Shown here piece by piece: positions 12,342-23,102 of a stretch of 64,000 nt of DNA; position 1 is the first letter of the stretch, and the number at the start of each line of letters is the position of its first letter. The stretch is from Hexactinellida sp. DTS-2022 (Eukaryota; Porifera; Hexactinellida). The notes below the pieces were generated by a model that saw nothing but the letters and a program-made list of their open reading frames with translations, searched no databases and was not told where the DNA came from. The DNA lies in NCBI GenBank assembly GCA_028753945.1, contig JAPNXP010000012.1, positions 930,001-994,000 on the forward strand. The letters are read 5' to 3'. The position numbers were made by a program, and so were the translations under genes.

Positions 12342-12608
12342 CAGTGGCGCAAATAGGGGGGGGGGCGTGCACCCCCCTGTAAAAAATGAAGGGAGCAACA
12401 TGAATAGTGCGGGTGTTACCGTGCCCTCTGGTTAGTTTGCACTTGTTACTCTATTGGTTACATGAATGGCTACAAATCGATATCTAGTTATCTCACAACC
12501 TAATTTTTTTCTTGGGGGAAAGCCCCCCAACCACCCAAACGGTCACTCGCTACACTCACTCCGCGCCCACCAACTTTAACCTCATACTTGTAAAACTTTG
12601 CGCCCATG
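12342..12608 (+). mobile_element. hAT-type MITE (CAGTGGCGCAAA family)
   Basis: Starts CAGTGGCGCAAA and ends CTTTGCGCCCATG, with flanks ATTGCTGC and AATGCAGC (6 of 8). Related copies are at 17568-17838 (reverse) and 25893-26193. Nested in the hAT-type element 10839-12681. Confidence 0.75.
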
Positions 12609-12689
12609 AATGCAGCTACCGCCGCATCCACGAAGCAATCCGGCCGCACGCGGCCTAAAAAGGAGAGTTTGCGAACCCCTGATGTAGGA

Positions 12690-13695
12690 AGTATAATTTT
12701 CGTTATATACAGCGTTCAATTTACATAACGACAACTTTTTTTGTGCGCCTTGGTTTAGTAGGAGCTCAGTCTCACGCCTAAATTACTCTATTTGCATTAC
12801 TTCCGATGGGGCCAAATCCATAGGGAATTAGAGATTTAAAATTTAATCCCAGTCCCATTCAGAATTGGATTGGTATGTTTCGATTTTCGCTCGCCTTGAA
12901 TAGTTTCGTTCAAAGCCTGGATGAATCCCTAGCCGTTACAAGAAAGTTCCAAATTACAACCGGCATATCATTCGGAGAGGAATATGCTTGAAATACATTG
13001 CGAGTGCTAGACTGCTAGTTACAAAACGCGCATCGCTCGAAAGAGCAGCCTAATAGGAGTAATATCGAATGAATCTTCGAATAAACTGAATTGGTAACAT
13101 GAACTTACTCATATATTAGCACTTCTAACGTTAATTATCGCGTAAATAGGCCTAAAAGACTCAAATTTATCAATGTGAAGTTATAATAATCATGTTTTCA
13201 AACCAACATGTGTGAAAAACACATTTTGGATAATTAAAATAATTTAAAAAAGCAATGAAGCTATATTATATACCAAAATAATCGAAATTGGCGACATCCT
13301 ATCCCTGATAATGTATTTATGCCCTCTACAGAAGCACCATTCCTTTTGAGGTGTAGAATTAGTTGGATATTTGCCAAGAACATTTGAAATGTGTCCACAC
13401 TTTCCTGCAGAAGTGTCATGCTAAAAACTTATTGTCGTCAAATGTCGGGTGACTGTATTCATATTTCAGCACCTCGGGAATTTACATTGGTTTACATTAG
13501 AAAGCACCATTGTCAATGGATACGTTAGTAGAGGTTCAGTTAAATCAATTCTACGGGTACTAGCTAACGAAAATCAAATACATTGAGACGTTTCCAATGT
13601 TTACATATTTATACCAAGGCTGGTCCAAGTGCATTCTTATATGAATACAATTTCGATGCCTTTTATAACATTTCTTCCTTTAGGTACTTAAGCGA
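12690..13695. other. Upstream region of the intact NLR gene
   Basis: No gene or delimitable repeat is seen. A pyrimidine-rich stretch ending CTTCCTTTAG at 13675-13683 lies just before the receptor start codon and could be a splice acceptor of an upstream untranslated exon. No clear TATA-type promoter was picked out. Confidence 0.4.
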
Positions 13696-16600
13696 ATGGC
13701 ACAAAAAGTGTTAACAGAAATAAGAATTCTAAACGAATTGTCCAACGAATTGACCGTGGAGGACGTTTCCAGATTGATTTTTTTCATGAATCTCCCAGCC
13801 GGACTTTGTGAGGAGAATTGCGATGGAGGCAGTTTCTTGAGAGCCATGCGTCGGTGGGAAGATTTCAATCCGAATGTATTTCACCAAGCATTAACCAGCA
13901 TGAAGCGTGCAGACCTCATAGCAATCGCTAGTAAACTGCCTTGGTTATGCAAATCACAGCCAGCATTAGAAAGTGAGTCATTTGCAGAAGAATTGTCCAT
14001 GAAAACGTTTCTTCGATTACTACGAACAGAACTAACAAAGAAGGAATGGAATGTCATTGTGATTAGCATTAGCAGTTATTTAAGCGGGAAAGATGATTTT
14101 GACAGTGTCATCTCTGTGTGTCTGGATTTGCGGTTAATTAATGCGGAACTGAAGGTACTGCAAGAAATGCTAAAAGGGATAAACCGAATGGATGTTTGTA
14201 CGAAAATAGGACAGTATGTGGCACTATTCGCAGGCATGAGTGAAGAAGAATTTATCTTCAAAATGAAGAGGGAATTAGTGACACAGGCCAAAGAACTGTT
14301 GGAATGGGAAGGGAAATTAAAACGATTCCTTGAGACTCGAAATAAGAAAGTGAAAGAGATGTTGGGTAAATGCGACTCCGTGTCTCTAGCCAGTGTGTAT
14401 GTTGACCTGACTATAGTGAAACAGGAACCCAGAGAGGTTAACCTGGAAGATGAAACAACCTACAACGAAATAGCATTTTTAAGGAAAATTGCTAATAAGG
14501 AAATAGACATTGTACCTGTCGACTTTACTGAAGAACTGACAACCTACAAATGTTCGGATAATGAAATATGGTGTTTGATTGGGAATCCTGGGTGTGGGAA
14601 AACTTTTCTTTCAAAGAGAATTGCACTTCGATTTGGTGATAATGAATTGACAGATATTTCCTATTCCATTGCTATCCCGTGTCGCAACGGTGAATGGCAT
14701 TCGATGGAATCCACCCGCGTCGAAGATAACAAAGAAGTGACACCTGAATTTGTCCAGGATTGGCTGTGTTTGGGATTACCCGTGGCATCTGATTGGGCCA
14801 GAGATCTAGTGAAGCATCTAGCAAAGTCTGATGGAGAGGGGCTCCTATTGATACTTGATGGACTCGACGAGTTCACTAAGAAGATTCCATTTGAAAAGTC
14901 ACTACTCTACATGCTGCTAACCAGACAGACTCTGCATAGAGCCACAATAATAATAACAACAAGACCGGGGGCTTGGACAGATATTTCATCTCAGTACACA
15001 CTACTCATTGACAGGTTTTATCAGGTGCTAGGCTTTTCCCCAGAGAATAGAGACCTCTACTTCGAGAAGCAAATTATGGATCTTAGAAAGTTGGGAGTGT
15101 GGTTGAATTTATTGTCTCGCTATGACGAAATTAACCAGCTTTCTCTGATACCCGTGAATGCGTCCCTCTTCGCGGCCCTCCTGAAGGACGAGTCGGTGAC
15201 TATCGAGACGCTAACACAACTGTACAGAGAACTGACCTGCTACTTGATACGCCGACAGCTCACCAGGATGGCTCTGAAGGAATTAGCCAAAGTAATAAAG
15301 TTGGAATTGTTTGATGAATGCGTGTTGGATTGTCTCTACAAGATTGGACGAATCGCATTGCTGGGTGTAGCCAGTCGGGAACTGACTTCCACGGAAACTG
15401 TCATCATGACGATTAACCATGTGGAGATGGAATGCCATTGTTTGGGATTAGCGCACGAATTCTACACCAAAGAAGCGGTAGGCATTGTGAAGAAGGTGTG
15501 GGCGTTTGCGCATTTAACCATGCAGGAGTTCTCTTCTGCTATATTCCTGAAGTCGACTTCCTGGACCAAACAGTGCTTGAGTGTGCGCTATATAGCTGAT
15601 AGTGATGAGCACTTCTCAGTTTACAAAATGGTTGTCAGGTTTTTATGTGGACTCCTTATCGAGAGATCAGCTGTTCTCCATACTATTCTCTTCCGGAAAT
15701 TAATGCCTGAAACGGTTGAGAATCTACCTTTTTACCACCAAATGGGATATGACATTACAAATCTATTATCATTGACAGGCTGGTATGAACATACTAAGAA
15801 ATACTTCGATCTTATTCCCATTGTTATCGAGTCCAACTGTTCCCACATTCATAATGCCCTGAAACTATTCCTTCCCCCATCTGTCTCGCTATACCTGAAT
15901 GGTAGGGTACTCCCAGTGTCCCCCAATGAGTGGCTGTGTTTCATTCAGTCATTGCAACTGGTACACCACATTAAGCTGATTTATGTCGACACAAGGCATA
16001 TCAGTATAGAACAGTTCGAATCACTGATGAAAGATATTAAAACTTGCCAACTCGACCAGTTAGTGATCCTATTTCGACAAACAATTGAACAAATAAGCGC
16101 GAAAAGCCTAGCGTACACTGAGTTAATCAACGGAACTGATCTGAATGTTCGTACTCGTATTTCTATAGAGCTATCCTATTGTGAAATAGAGGAGCTTACA
16201 GATATCCCTTTGTTCTCTCCTCCTACCAATCAATATATTAATGGCGTGAGACTCTACGATAGTAAATGCTCCAATGAATTACTCCACCAACTAACTAACA
16301 ATGTTGTATCTTCCCAACACTTTCAATACCTGTCTATTGATGAATCAGAATACGCAGACATCATCTTACCTGCACTAACTCAAGCCACACAGATAAAGGG
16401 ACTATACATCGATACTTACTCTCTATCTAGAGACAGTGAACCACTGATGGGGGAACTAGTGCGTAAACTCACACAGTTAACAGAAATTAATTATCTGGAC
16501 TACTCCCTCCTACCTCACTTGGCACATCTGACTGGACTCACCTATCTAGAGATAAAGTCTGGAATTAACAAATCATTATCTGACAATCTACTGCAAGTAC

Positions 16601-17064
16601 TGAATACGAATTGCAACACACTAAGTATACTCGAGCTATGGAGCTTAGAAGAGATAGGATTCCAGAGATGGACAGAATTCCTAGCTGCTCTGAAAAGCTG
16701 TGCTAATCTAGTCAAGCTAGGACTGTGCTTTACTTCCATCTCATCAGATGATAGTTCTCAATGGGCACCCACACTGAGATGTCTTCTTTCATTGCTTTAT
16801 CTAAACTTACAGCAGGTAACCCTGTCTGATGCTGGAGTGTTGGCTGTGTGCCAGGGACTAGCCAAACATCGAACCATTAAGGCATTATATATAAAATTCT
16901 GTGGCCAGAGCTCTCAGTCGTGTGAAGCACTCACTAACCTGATCCCTACTCTCAGACAGCTGGAGATACTGGTAGTAGATAGGCTCTCACGCCCAGATCC
17001 AGTACCTATAGAAGTACTGAGACTAGTCGCGAAGGAGTACTCTATCAGAGGAAGCTTTACATAA
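13696..17064 (+). CDS. NACHT-LRR (NLR) innate immune receptor, death-fold N-terminus
   Basis: Single uninterrupted exon of 1122 codons. Residues about 8-75 and 95-170 have the helix pattern of death-fold domains and look most like a tandem DED pair (LTVEDVSRL; MKRADLIAIASKLPW; INRMDVCTKI). This is my inference. The NACHT NTPase follows: Walker A GNPGCGKT at 296-303, Walker B LLLILDGLDEF at 383-393, sensor-1 ATIIITTRPGAW near 416-427. From about 800 to the end are ribonuclease-inhibitor-like leucine-rich repeats (LLYLNLQQVTLSDAG, LTYLEIKSG). NLRs of this layout are cytosolic sensors that oligomerise through NACHT and recruit death-fold partners, and they are greatly expanded in demosponges. 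No transmembrane segment was noticed. Decayed relatives lie at 4481-7800 and 18785-19161. Confidence 0.93.
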   Translation: MAQKVLTEIRILNELSNELTVEDVSRLIFFMNLPAGLCEENCDGGSFLRAMRRWEDFNPNVFHQALTSMKRADLIAIASKLPWLCKSQPALESESFAEELSMKTFLRLLRTELTKKEWNVIVISISSYLSGKDDFDSVISVCLDLRLINAELKVLQEMLKGINRMDVCTKIGQYVALFAGMSEEEFIFKMKRELVTQAKELLEWEGKLKRFLETRNKKVKEMLGKCDSVSLASVYVDLTIVKQEPREVNLEDETTYNEIAFLRKIANKEIDIVPVDFTEELTTYKCSDNEIWCLIGNPGCGKTFLSKRIALRFGDNELTDISYSIAIPCRNGEWHSMESTRVEDNKEVTPEFVQDWLCLGLPVASDWARDLVKHLAKSDGEGLLLILDGLDEFTKKIPFEKSLLYMLLTRQTLHRATIIITTRPGAWTDISSQYTLLIDRFYQVLGFSPENRDLYFEKQIMDLRKLGVWLNLLSRYDEINQLSLIPVNASLFAALLKDESVTIETLTQLYRELTCYLIRRQLTRMALKELAKVIKLELFDECVLDCLYKIGRIALLGVASRELTSTETVIMTINHVEMECHCLGLAHEFYTKEAVGIVKKVWAFAHLTMQEFSSAIFLKSTSWTKQCLSVRYIADSDEHFSVYKMVVRFLCGLLIERSAVLHTILFRKLMPETVENLPFYHQMGYDITNLLSLTGWYEHTKKYFDLIPIVIESNCSHIHNALKLFLPPSVSLYLNGRVLPVSPNEWLCFIQSLQLVHHIKLIYVDTRHISIEQFESLMKDIKTCQLDQLVILFRQTIEQISAKSLAYTELINGTDLNVRTRISIELSYCEIEELTDIPLFSPPTNQYINGVRLYDSKCSNELLHQLTNNVVSSQHFQYLSIDESEYADIILPALTQATQIKGLYIDTYSLSRDSEPLMGELVRKLTQLTEINYLDYSLLPHLAHLTGLTYLEIKSGINKSLSDNLLQVLNTNCNTLSILELWSLEEIGFQRWTEFLAALKSCANLVKLGLCFTSISSDDSSQWAPTLRCLLSLLYLNLQQVTLSDAGVLAVCQGLAKHRTIKALYIKFCGQSSQSCEALTNLIPTLRQLEILVVDRLSRPDPVPIEVLRLVAKEYSIRGSFT

Positions 17065-17567
17065 GTTTTTATAAGAATAGAGCTATCTTCCATGCAATAG
17101 CTCTCTATGACTCTATGTGTTCGCTCAAGGGTCTCACTGTGTATTAGGCACACCGTTGTTACTCTGGCAACTTATCTTAACTAATTCACTGTTTGTAATC
17201 AGTTGGTGACCTTGTAATGTAATTAAGTCACTCGTATTAATGTCCGTTTTCAATCGAAGGTGTTCTAAAATGATCTTTTGTATTTGCATTATTTTAATTG
17301 TTATTTATGTTTTATTATTGTTTATAGATTGCAAATTTTCGATTAAGCGCTACTGTACGCTGGGCATATTTATTGCTTCTTATAAATAGTTTTTGTAAAA
17401 TAATTGGGCGCTACTGTAAGCTGGCCAATCATTATAGAAATATAAACTAATTAATTGATAAACATCTCCAGGTAGAGTATAGTATCTCTGTTTTTACAAT
17501 TCAATTATATTTGATATTTCAAGGATTATTTTTGAGTGCATGTCTCAGAAAAGAAAATATTGTCTTG
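17065..17567. other. 3' flank of NLR gene, no gene seen
   Basis: AT-rich sequence with no recognised gene. It contains a short local repeat 'GCGCTACTGTA' (17347 and 17407). Confidence 0.4.
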
Positions 17568-17838
17568 CATAAGCGCAAAGTTTTACAATTCTGAGGTGAA
17601 AGTTTGGGGGGGCGCGTAGTGAGTGTTTTTGCGGGTCTGGGGGGCTTGCCGCTTAGAAAAAATTTGATTGCAACGACTGACATTTTTTGAATGAATTATA
17701 CGTATATTTACTATCCTAAATTACATTGAACATTTTATTTTTTATCCAGAGGGCACGGTAACAACCGCACCATTAATGTTGCCCCCCTTCAACTTTTTAC
17801 GGGGGGGCGCATGCCCCCCTCCCCTGTTTGCGCCACTG
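17568..17838 (-). mobile_element. hAT-type MITE (CAGTGGCGCAAA family), reversed
   Basis: Reads CATAAGCGCAAAG at the left and TTTGCGCCACTG at the right, i.e. the reverse of the copy at 12342-12608. Target duplication TTGTCTTG/GTGTCTTG (7 of 8) at 17560-17567 and 17839-17846. Confidence 0.85.
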
Positions 17839-18118
17839 GTGTCTTGTATTTGAGTAAATTGGACCAAGTTGAACTGTTAAATACAAATTTATTGAATTAA
17901 ACTTATTTGTTTAAAAAGCAGGCTTCGCAAAAGTGAACTTTTGATGATAAAATGAAAACTATACTAGAAAAGGTGTTGGCAGTATACATATAAGTATAAT
18001 CTATCCTTTATCTCTTATTATTATTATTATTGTCTGACTATATTCTAATTGTCTCCTATAACTTACCCTGCACTGATGTTACCCAATTAATTGCTGTGTT
18101 TGTTAACAAGGCTCTATA

Positions 18119-18450
18119 ATGTCTGAACTAGCAGGGGCTAGTGCGAGTAGAGAAGCGATAGGAACTGGTATAGGACAGCTGGATGCTGATAAGAGGGTCA
18201 TATACAAAGTAGTGCTTACAGGAGGTGAGTAGTAGCTACTATTATAGAACGGTATTGTTTGTGTTCTCATTTGAATCAACAGGGGACAATACAATGGTGC
18301 TTGGAGACCTAACTCAGCATTACTGAACTGATGTTATCCTGTAATCAATTAATCAATTAACTAATTAATTATTGCTAAATAGGTCCGGTAGCCGGGAAGA
18401 CTACAACTTCTACTGAGCTCCGTTCCTTCTTTGAGAATATCGGATGGAAG
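18119..18450 (+). pseudogene. Two 5' exons of a Ttd14-like P-loop ATPase gene
   Basis: Exon 1 (18119-18224) starts ATGTCTGAACTAGC and ends ...VIYKVVLTGG. A GTGAGT...AATAG intron (18225-18382) follows, and exon 2 (18383-18450) continues in frame as GPVAGKTTTSTELRSFFENI, ending at a GTAAAA donor. The Walker A GGPxxGKTT after KVVLTG and the following FFENIGWK are characteristic of the NadR/Ttd14-type AAA domain. Known members have GGPCGGKTT. No later exon was found before the orphan LRR tail at 18785, so this appears to be a truncated duplicate. A long downstream intron cannot be excluded. Confidence 0.6.
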
Positions 18451-18473
18451 GTAAAACACAACACAAAAACACA

Positions 18474-18640
18474 AGGCGTATATATATATATATTTGTGTG
18501 TCTATTTGTTTGTATGTTCCGAGTTGATTGAAGAAACGGTTCTCAAATCTGATATTGGTATAGAGAATAGAGAATTTCAAATTGCTAAATTCTACTATTT
18601 TATGGCTATTTACTATTTACACTAAATTAAATTAATTCAG
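18474..18640. repeat. Interspersed repeat shared with 49.8 kb
   Basis: Starts with a TA-rich microsatellite, then shares GAGTTGATTGAAGAAA and 'AAATTCTACTATTTTA' in the same order and spacing with 49780-50170. Ends could not be defined. Confidence 0.5.
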
Positions 18641-18784
18641 AAATACGTAACTCGAATTCATCGCTGTACTGGTATTTAGTTCGCATTATGAAAAATCTAC
18701 TTGAAAATAGTGAAAAGGAGATAAATTGTAGTAGTTAACTCCTCTACAATGCTGTGTTAATATAGCTAAGCTAGATATACGCCA

Positions 18785-19161
18785 TACTTCCATCTCATCA
18801 GAGGATACTTCTCAATGGACATGTTGCAGGCCAAATGCGTTTCCAGGCGAAACGCGTTTCGCCTGCAACAGACACACATCATGAGATGTCTGCAGTCATT
18901 GCTTTATATAAACTTTTCCTTTGTTAAACTATCTGATGCTGAAATATTAGCTATGTGTCAGGGACTAACCAAACATCCATCAATTAGGTTTTACGTGTAC
19001 ATAGTTGTGGACCGTCCTCTCAGTCGTGTGAAGCACTCACTAACCTAATCCCTACTCTCAGACAGCTGGTGACACTGGAGATAGACCTACTCTCCGAACC
19101 AGATCCAGTTCCCATTGGAGCACTCAAATCAGCTGCAGAAGAGTACTATGTTGCTCTATAA
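18785..19161 (+). pseudogene. Orphan LRR tail of a third NLR copy
   Basis: Matches the C-terminal LRRs and stop region of the intact NLR: TSISSEDTSQW, LSDAEILAMCQGLTKHPSI, then NLIPTLRQL, ending TAA at 19159-19161. The frame is broken, and a 49-bp palindromic insert (18822-18870) sits in the first repeat. There is no NACHT region upstream, so this is the tail of a lost gene. Confidence 0.85.
18822..18870. mobile_element. 49-bp palindromic micro-insert in LRR tail
   Basis: TGTTGCAGGC at the left is mirrored by GCCTGCAACA at the right, with an inner pair GCGTTTC/GAAACGC. It interrupts sequence that is continuous in the intact paralogue and is flanked by GACA on both sides (18818-18821, 18871-18874). 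Confidence 0.65.
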
Positions 19162-19719
19162 GATTTACCTCTCATAAAAACTTTCTAGATAGTAGATACT
19201 ATGTATGCTTTACTAAATGACATATAATTTACCATAACATTATTAATTGAAATTTATCCATAAACGAAGTGATAACTGAAATTTGGGTTATTAATCTTAT
19301 TATCAATGCGATGTTAAATTATATGTAATATTAGATTCCACTTAATATTTAGAATCAACAATGGAACGGTTGTAAATTCTATTATGATTACGGTATTGCT
19401 TCGAATAAGCGCCCGGCGCTTATTGTTTTCGTGGACCAAATTTATCTTGAAATTTTGTTAAAAAATCCAGAAAATAATATTTAGGTCCGTTCTAATGGTT
19501 CTCACCGACAGTTGTCAATATCAATGGAATTATACTCCACAACAGTATCAATATATTGGCATAGTAAATCGCCAATTGTATTTTGAGTTATTCGAAATAA
19601 TTAAACTTTATAATAAATTTTGAAATTGGTGCAATTGGTGTTAAATTATGAAAATTTAATAATTATTTATACGAATTAGCTAAATATAATAAATCTCAGA
19701 GATGATACATACAAGATAG
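19162..19719. other. AT-rich spacer, no gene seen
   Basis: No coding segment or delimitable element was recognised. Confidence 0.45.
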
Positions 19720-20160
19720 AAACAAACTTCCAATTTATCAATTTATCCTTATGCCACGTAACACCTCTACAAATGTGTCTTGACACCTTGAGGTGATGAT
19801 GACATCGTCAAAAATGTGTTTTACAATTTTGTGAATTCGATATATCGAAGGTATCGGTTGGAGTATAGTAATCACTCAATATGTACTGGAAAAATGTTGA
19901 CAAAACTCAAACTGAATGACTATGAAATGAAGTGAGCTAGAAGGAAACTTCCACCGCTCTAAGGGTCGTTGCCTTCCGAAACACCTTTCTGAAATGGTTT
20001 AGCACCTTTATAGTGATGATGACATGAGAAAAATCGAAAATTTCAGTTTTGCCGACAGATTTTTATTTTGGAGGCACTATCAAACAAATAACCACCAAAT
20101 ATAGTGCCTCCAAAGGAACATGCTGTGGGTACAGCGGTAATTTTAGATTTTTGTATCATG
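19720..20160 (-). repeat. Family A repeat with degenerate hairpin
   Basis: Reverse-oriented copy of the family seen at 35.4-37.6 kb (TGACACCTTGAGGTGATGAT at 19776). It ends in a worn version of the long hairpin at about 20050-20150, in which one arm is mostly lost. Confidence 0.7.
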
Positions 20161-20288
20161 AAATAACACAGTTAGTATATATAGACACAAACATTCCACA
20201 ATCAAACACGAATAAACTTTTGATAAAATTATTCGATATTTACCATAAATTTTAAGATTTAAAGGTAATCACGCGATTTGGTAGCGAT

Positions 20289-21012
20289 TAGGGGTCTCCA
20301 TCCCGTGATCCCGGGATCCCGATCAATTTTTGCCCGGGATTCAATCCCGGGATTAGACTTTCCAATCCCGGGATCCAGATATATTATGAGTATAGCAATG
20401 ATAGTGAAGCCTGATGTGAATATTATCTTCTCGCATGACATATACAGTCAGGTCTGCTTATTATGAACAATATTTCTTCTGATAATATGAAGATTTATTA
20501 TTATGAACAAACCCTAGTCCCAATTTAACAACTTACATAGAGTTTGTATTAAGTTGAGTTCACTTATTATGAAGTATCTCTATTATGAACACAATTTTTG
20601 GTCCCTTGAATGTTCATAATAAAAGAACCAGACTGTAATTATATACTTTAATTCATTTTTATCGCTTACATTTCTTGGTAATCAATTATTCGTTACTTGT
20701 TCAATTAAATGCGGCATTGTCATTAGGTGAATTTTTGATAACATGATCCTTTGTTTATTAACTACAATCTTGAACCATTTCATATAAATATAGATTTAAA
20801 TTCCTATCAGGAATAATCAGAAAAATCTTAATTAAAATATTATTATTACTATACTACGATCTTATGCTCTCTATATTTATGTAATGGAGTCATCAATCAA
20901 TACACAATTACATTCATTCAACATATTTGCATGATTGGTCAAGTGTCAATAAATCATTTAATCAATCCCGGGATCCCGGGATTGGAAAAAGGCTCCGGGA
21001 TTGAGACCCCTA
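20289..21012. mobile_element. hAT-type MITE built on ATCCCGGGAT
   Basis: Ends TAGGGGTCTCCATCCCG and, reversed, TAGGGGTCTCAATCCCG, with a perfect 8-bp duplication GTAGCGAT (20281-20288, 21013-21020). Both subterminal regions repeat the palindrome ATCCCGGGAT. A pogo-type MITE (20455-20635) is nested in it. The short frames here are accidental. Confidence 0.92.
20455..20635. mobile_element. pogo-like MITE nested in hAT element
   Basis: Ends CAGTCAGGTCTGCTTATTAT and, reversed, CAGTCTGGTTCTTTTATTAT, flanked by TA (20453-20454, 20636-20637). Internal words TTATTATGAAC are repeated. Confidence 0.85.
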
Positions 21013-21020
21013 GTAGCGAT

Positions 21021-21647
21021 GGGGGGGGGGGCACATTCCAGCTTTGATATGGAAATTTTCCAAATAATAGGGTCATGTGATTCCTCAAATTAATGGAAAA
21101 TTAACGCTGAGTACAAATAGGTGATTATAAGAGGATTAAATCTGATTTGAAAAAGTTAGTTGCGGGGAATGTAGGGAATTTACTGGACGAACATACACTG
21201 CCATTAGTTTAAAAATTTTTGACCTTTACCTTTATATCACCATATTCCTCACATACTTATTTAATCACACCAATATACCAATCTTTGTCATACATACGTA
21301 CATGCGACATAATCACTTATAGTTAGGTAAGGCAGCTGTGTAGATTATATAGACTTTGTCACACGATTTCCTTTGAATTCCTATGTTATTGTGTAATCTA
21401 ATTGGTCACTAATTCGCTTTGCTCCTATAAATGTTGCACTTATTGGAGTGTATTTATGGTAAATACATGTCCATGGTATAGTTTTGATGTTATCTTATCT
21501 AAAACAGAATTAAGTGTACTACAACATAATTTAAGAGCTTTATCTATTAAGCATTTAACTCACTTTGTTTTAAATGTCTCTCGCAGATGAGACACTTTAT
21601 GTTTGGAAATGGAAAAAATTTTGACGGAAAAAGACTTGCGCTTGGAG
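21021..21647. other. Spacer, no gene seen
   Basis: A G-run at about 21022-21032 and AT-rich sequence. The short open frame near 21402-21590 has no recognisable protein features. Confidence 0.4.
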
Positions 21648-21803
21648 CATAGGCGTCATAACCCGCCCGGGTGCCCGGAAATGTCCGGGCGGCCCGGTAG
21701 GGTTGCCCCTATGCTACTAATACTATACCCGGAGTTTACCCGGACATTACCCGGAATTTCCGGGCGGTCCGAAGGATTGGCCTTTGCATTTAAGACGCCT
21801 ATG
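21648..21803. mobile_element. Small MITE built on CCCGGA words
   Basis: Ends CATAGGCGTC / GACGCCTATG with a perfect 8-bp duplication GCTTGGAG (21640-21647, 21804-21811). The interior repeats TTACCCGG and TCCGGGC. The 80-codon frame overlapping it is not a gene. Confidence 0.88.
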
Positions 21804-21811
21804 GCTTGGAG

Positions 21812-23100
21812 TTGTCGAACTAAAGTTAAACATTTGAATAGGTGATCATATATGACCTTCTTATGGTCGCTGTAAACTTGTTCGGGCGGTAACTCTTTTT
21901 ACTGTACCTCCAATGCCATCGCAAGTTGATTTCCGTGGAAGGTAGCGAAAAAAATTGATTTCAAATTTTAGATTCGATGTGATGCAAATATATAGATAAT
22001 AATCAAGCTAAAACACTTTATGCTGTGTCTGTAATATTAACTTCACAGCTCATTAGTTTAATCTATTGCATTCCTATAATACATAGCAACAATACTAATG
22101 CACTTAAGATACTACAAGTGTAGTGTATCTGAGGTCAAACATACCACAAACCACAAATTTGTGATGCATATATCAATTGTATAATGCTGTTGGAATTAGT
22201 GATAATCACGAATTATTCAGGAGCGCGAGACGGTCCTTTTGGAGTATGATTTTGGAGCGCGAAAATTTGGAATCCTCTCCTTTACGGTAACATTGATTTG
22301 TGATTTTGGCGTATAAAAATTGCATCAAACCAGGTTTGGAGCGTATTTACAAATGGCTGTATAATACACTGGTGATAATAATTATATAAATAGGAAATAT
22401 TTATCAATATGATAGAAATAGAGTGTGGTTTTAGCCAGTATGATGTTTTATAAAAACATTAATAAATTGTAGCATCACATAAAAAGCGTTTCGAGGAACA
22501 AAAATGTGAATAACTCATTGGGAAGAGATGGAAACCATAGTGAAATTTTCTACACAATTACTTAAGACTACATACAATAAATTACCAAAAAATAAAAGAG
22601 ATCTGAAAATACACATTTTTGCTACTTCATGATTCCGGTTCTACTTCCGGTATTGGTTTCAGTTCAAATTTTCACTAATAAAACAACTGATAACTTAATA
22701 TATCCATCTGATTTGAATTCTCCATATATTAAAACATAAGTATAGCAATTAGTAAAAGAATTGGATAATTATATCAAAAGTTATACGAGTTTGAAGTGAG
22801 ATGGTGCTTCAACATTTTGAAAAATGTTTGGATAATCAACAAAAAATGAAAATCTGTGTCGTCATAAATCAAAAATCACTCAACCGATTGGTCTAAGATT
22901 TTGAGGAAAGTCTAGACTTGCTAGTAGCTTGTTACACAGCAATTTACAGACAAATCGATTGATAGTGGTGAAATGACTGGTTGATTTGACATGGAATTCC
23001 TCCATAGTGTTTAGACTCATTTAACAAGTTGTATGGAACAAAGGAACGATTGTTGATTTTAAATTATTTCTATCTAGAACGATCTTGAGTTTAAGATAGT
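21812..23100. other. AT-rich spacer, no gene seen
   Basis: No gene, RNA or delimitable element was found in these 1.3 kb. Codon-like open stretches are short and AT-driven. Confidence 0.4.
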
Positions 23101-23102
23101 GT

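Larger units (their letters stand above)
10839..12681. mobile_element. hAT-type element, 1.84 kb, with nested insertions
   Basis: Ends CAGGGGTTCGCAAACTTTT and, reversed, CAGGGGTTCGCAAACTCTC. Target duplication ATGTAGGT/ATGTAGGA (7 of 8) at 10831-10838 and 12682-12689. Inside are a TA-flanked palindromic MITE (11079-11492) and another hAT-type element (12342-12608). No transposase frame is seen. Confidence 0.88.
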
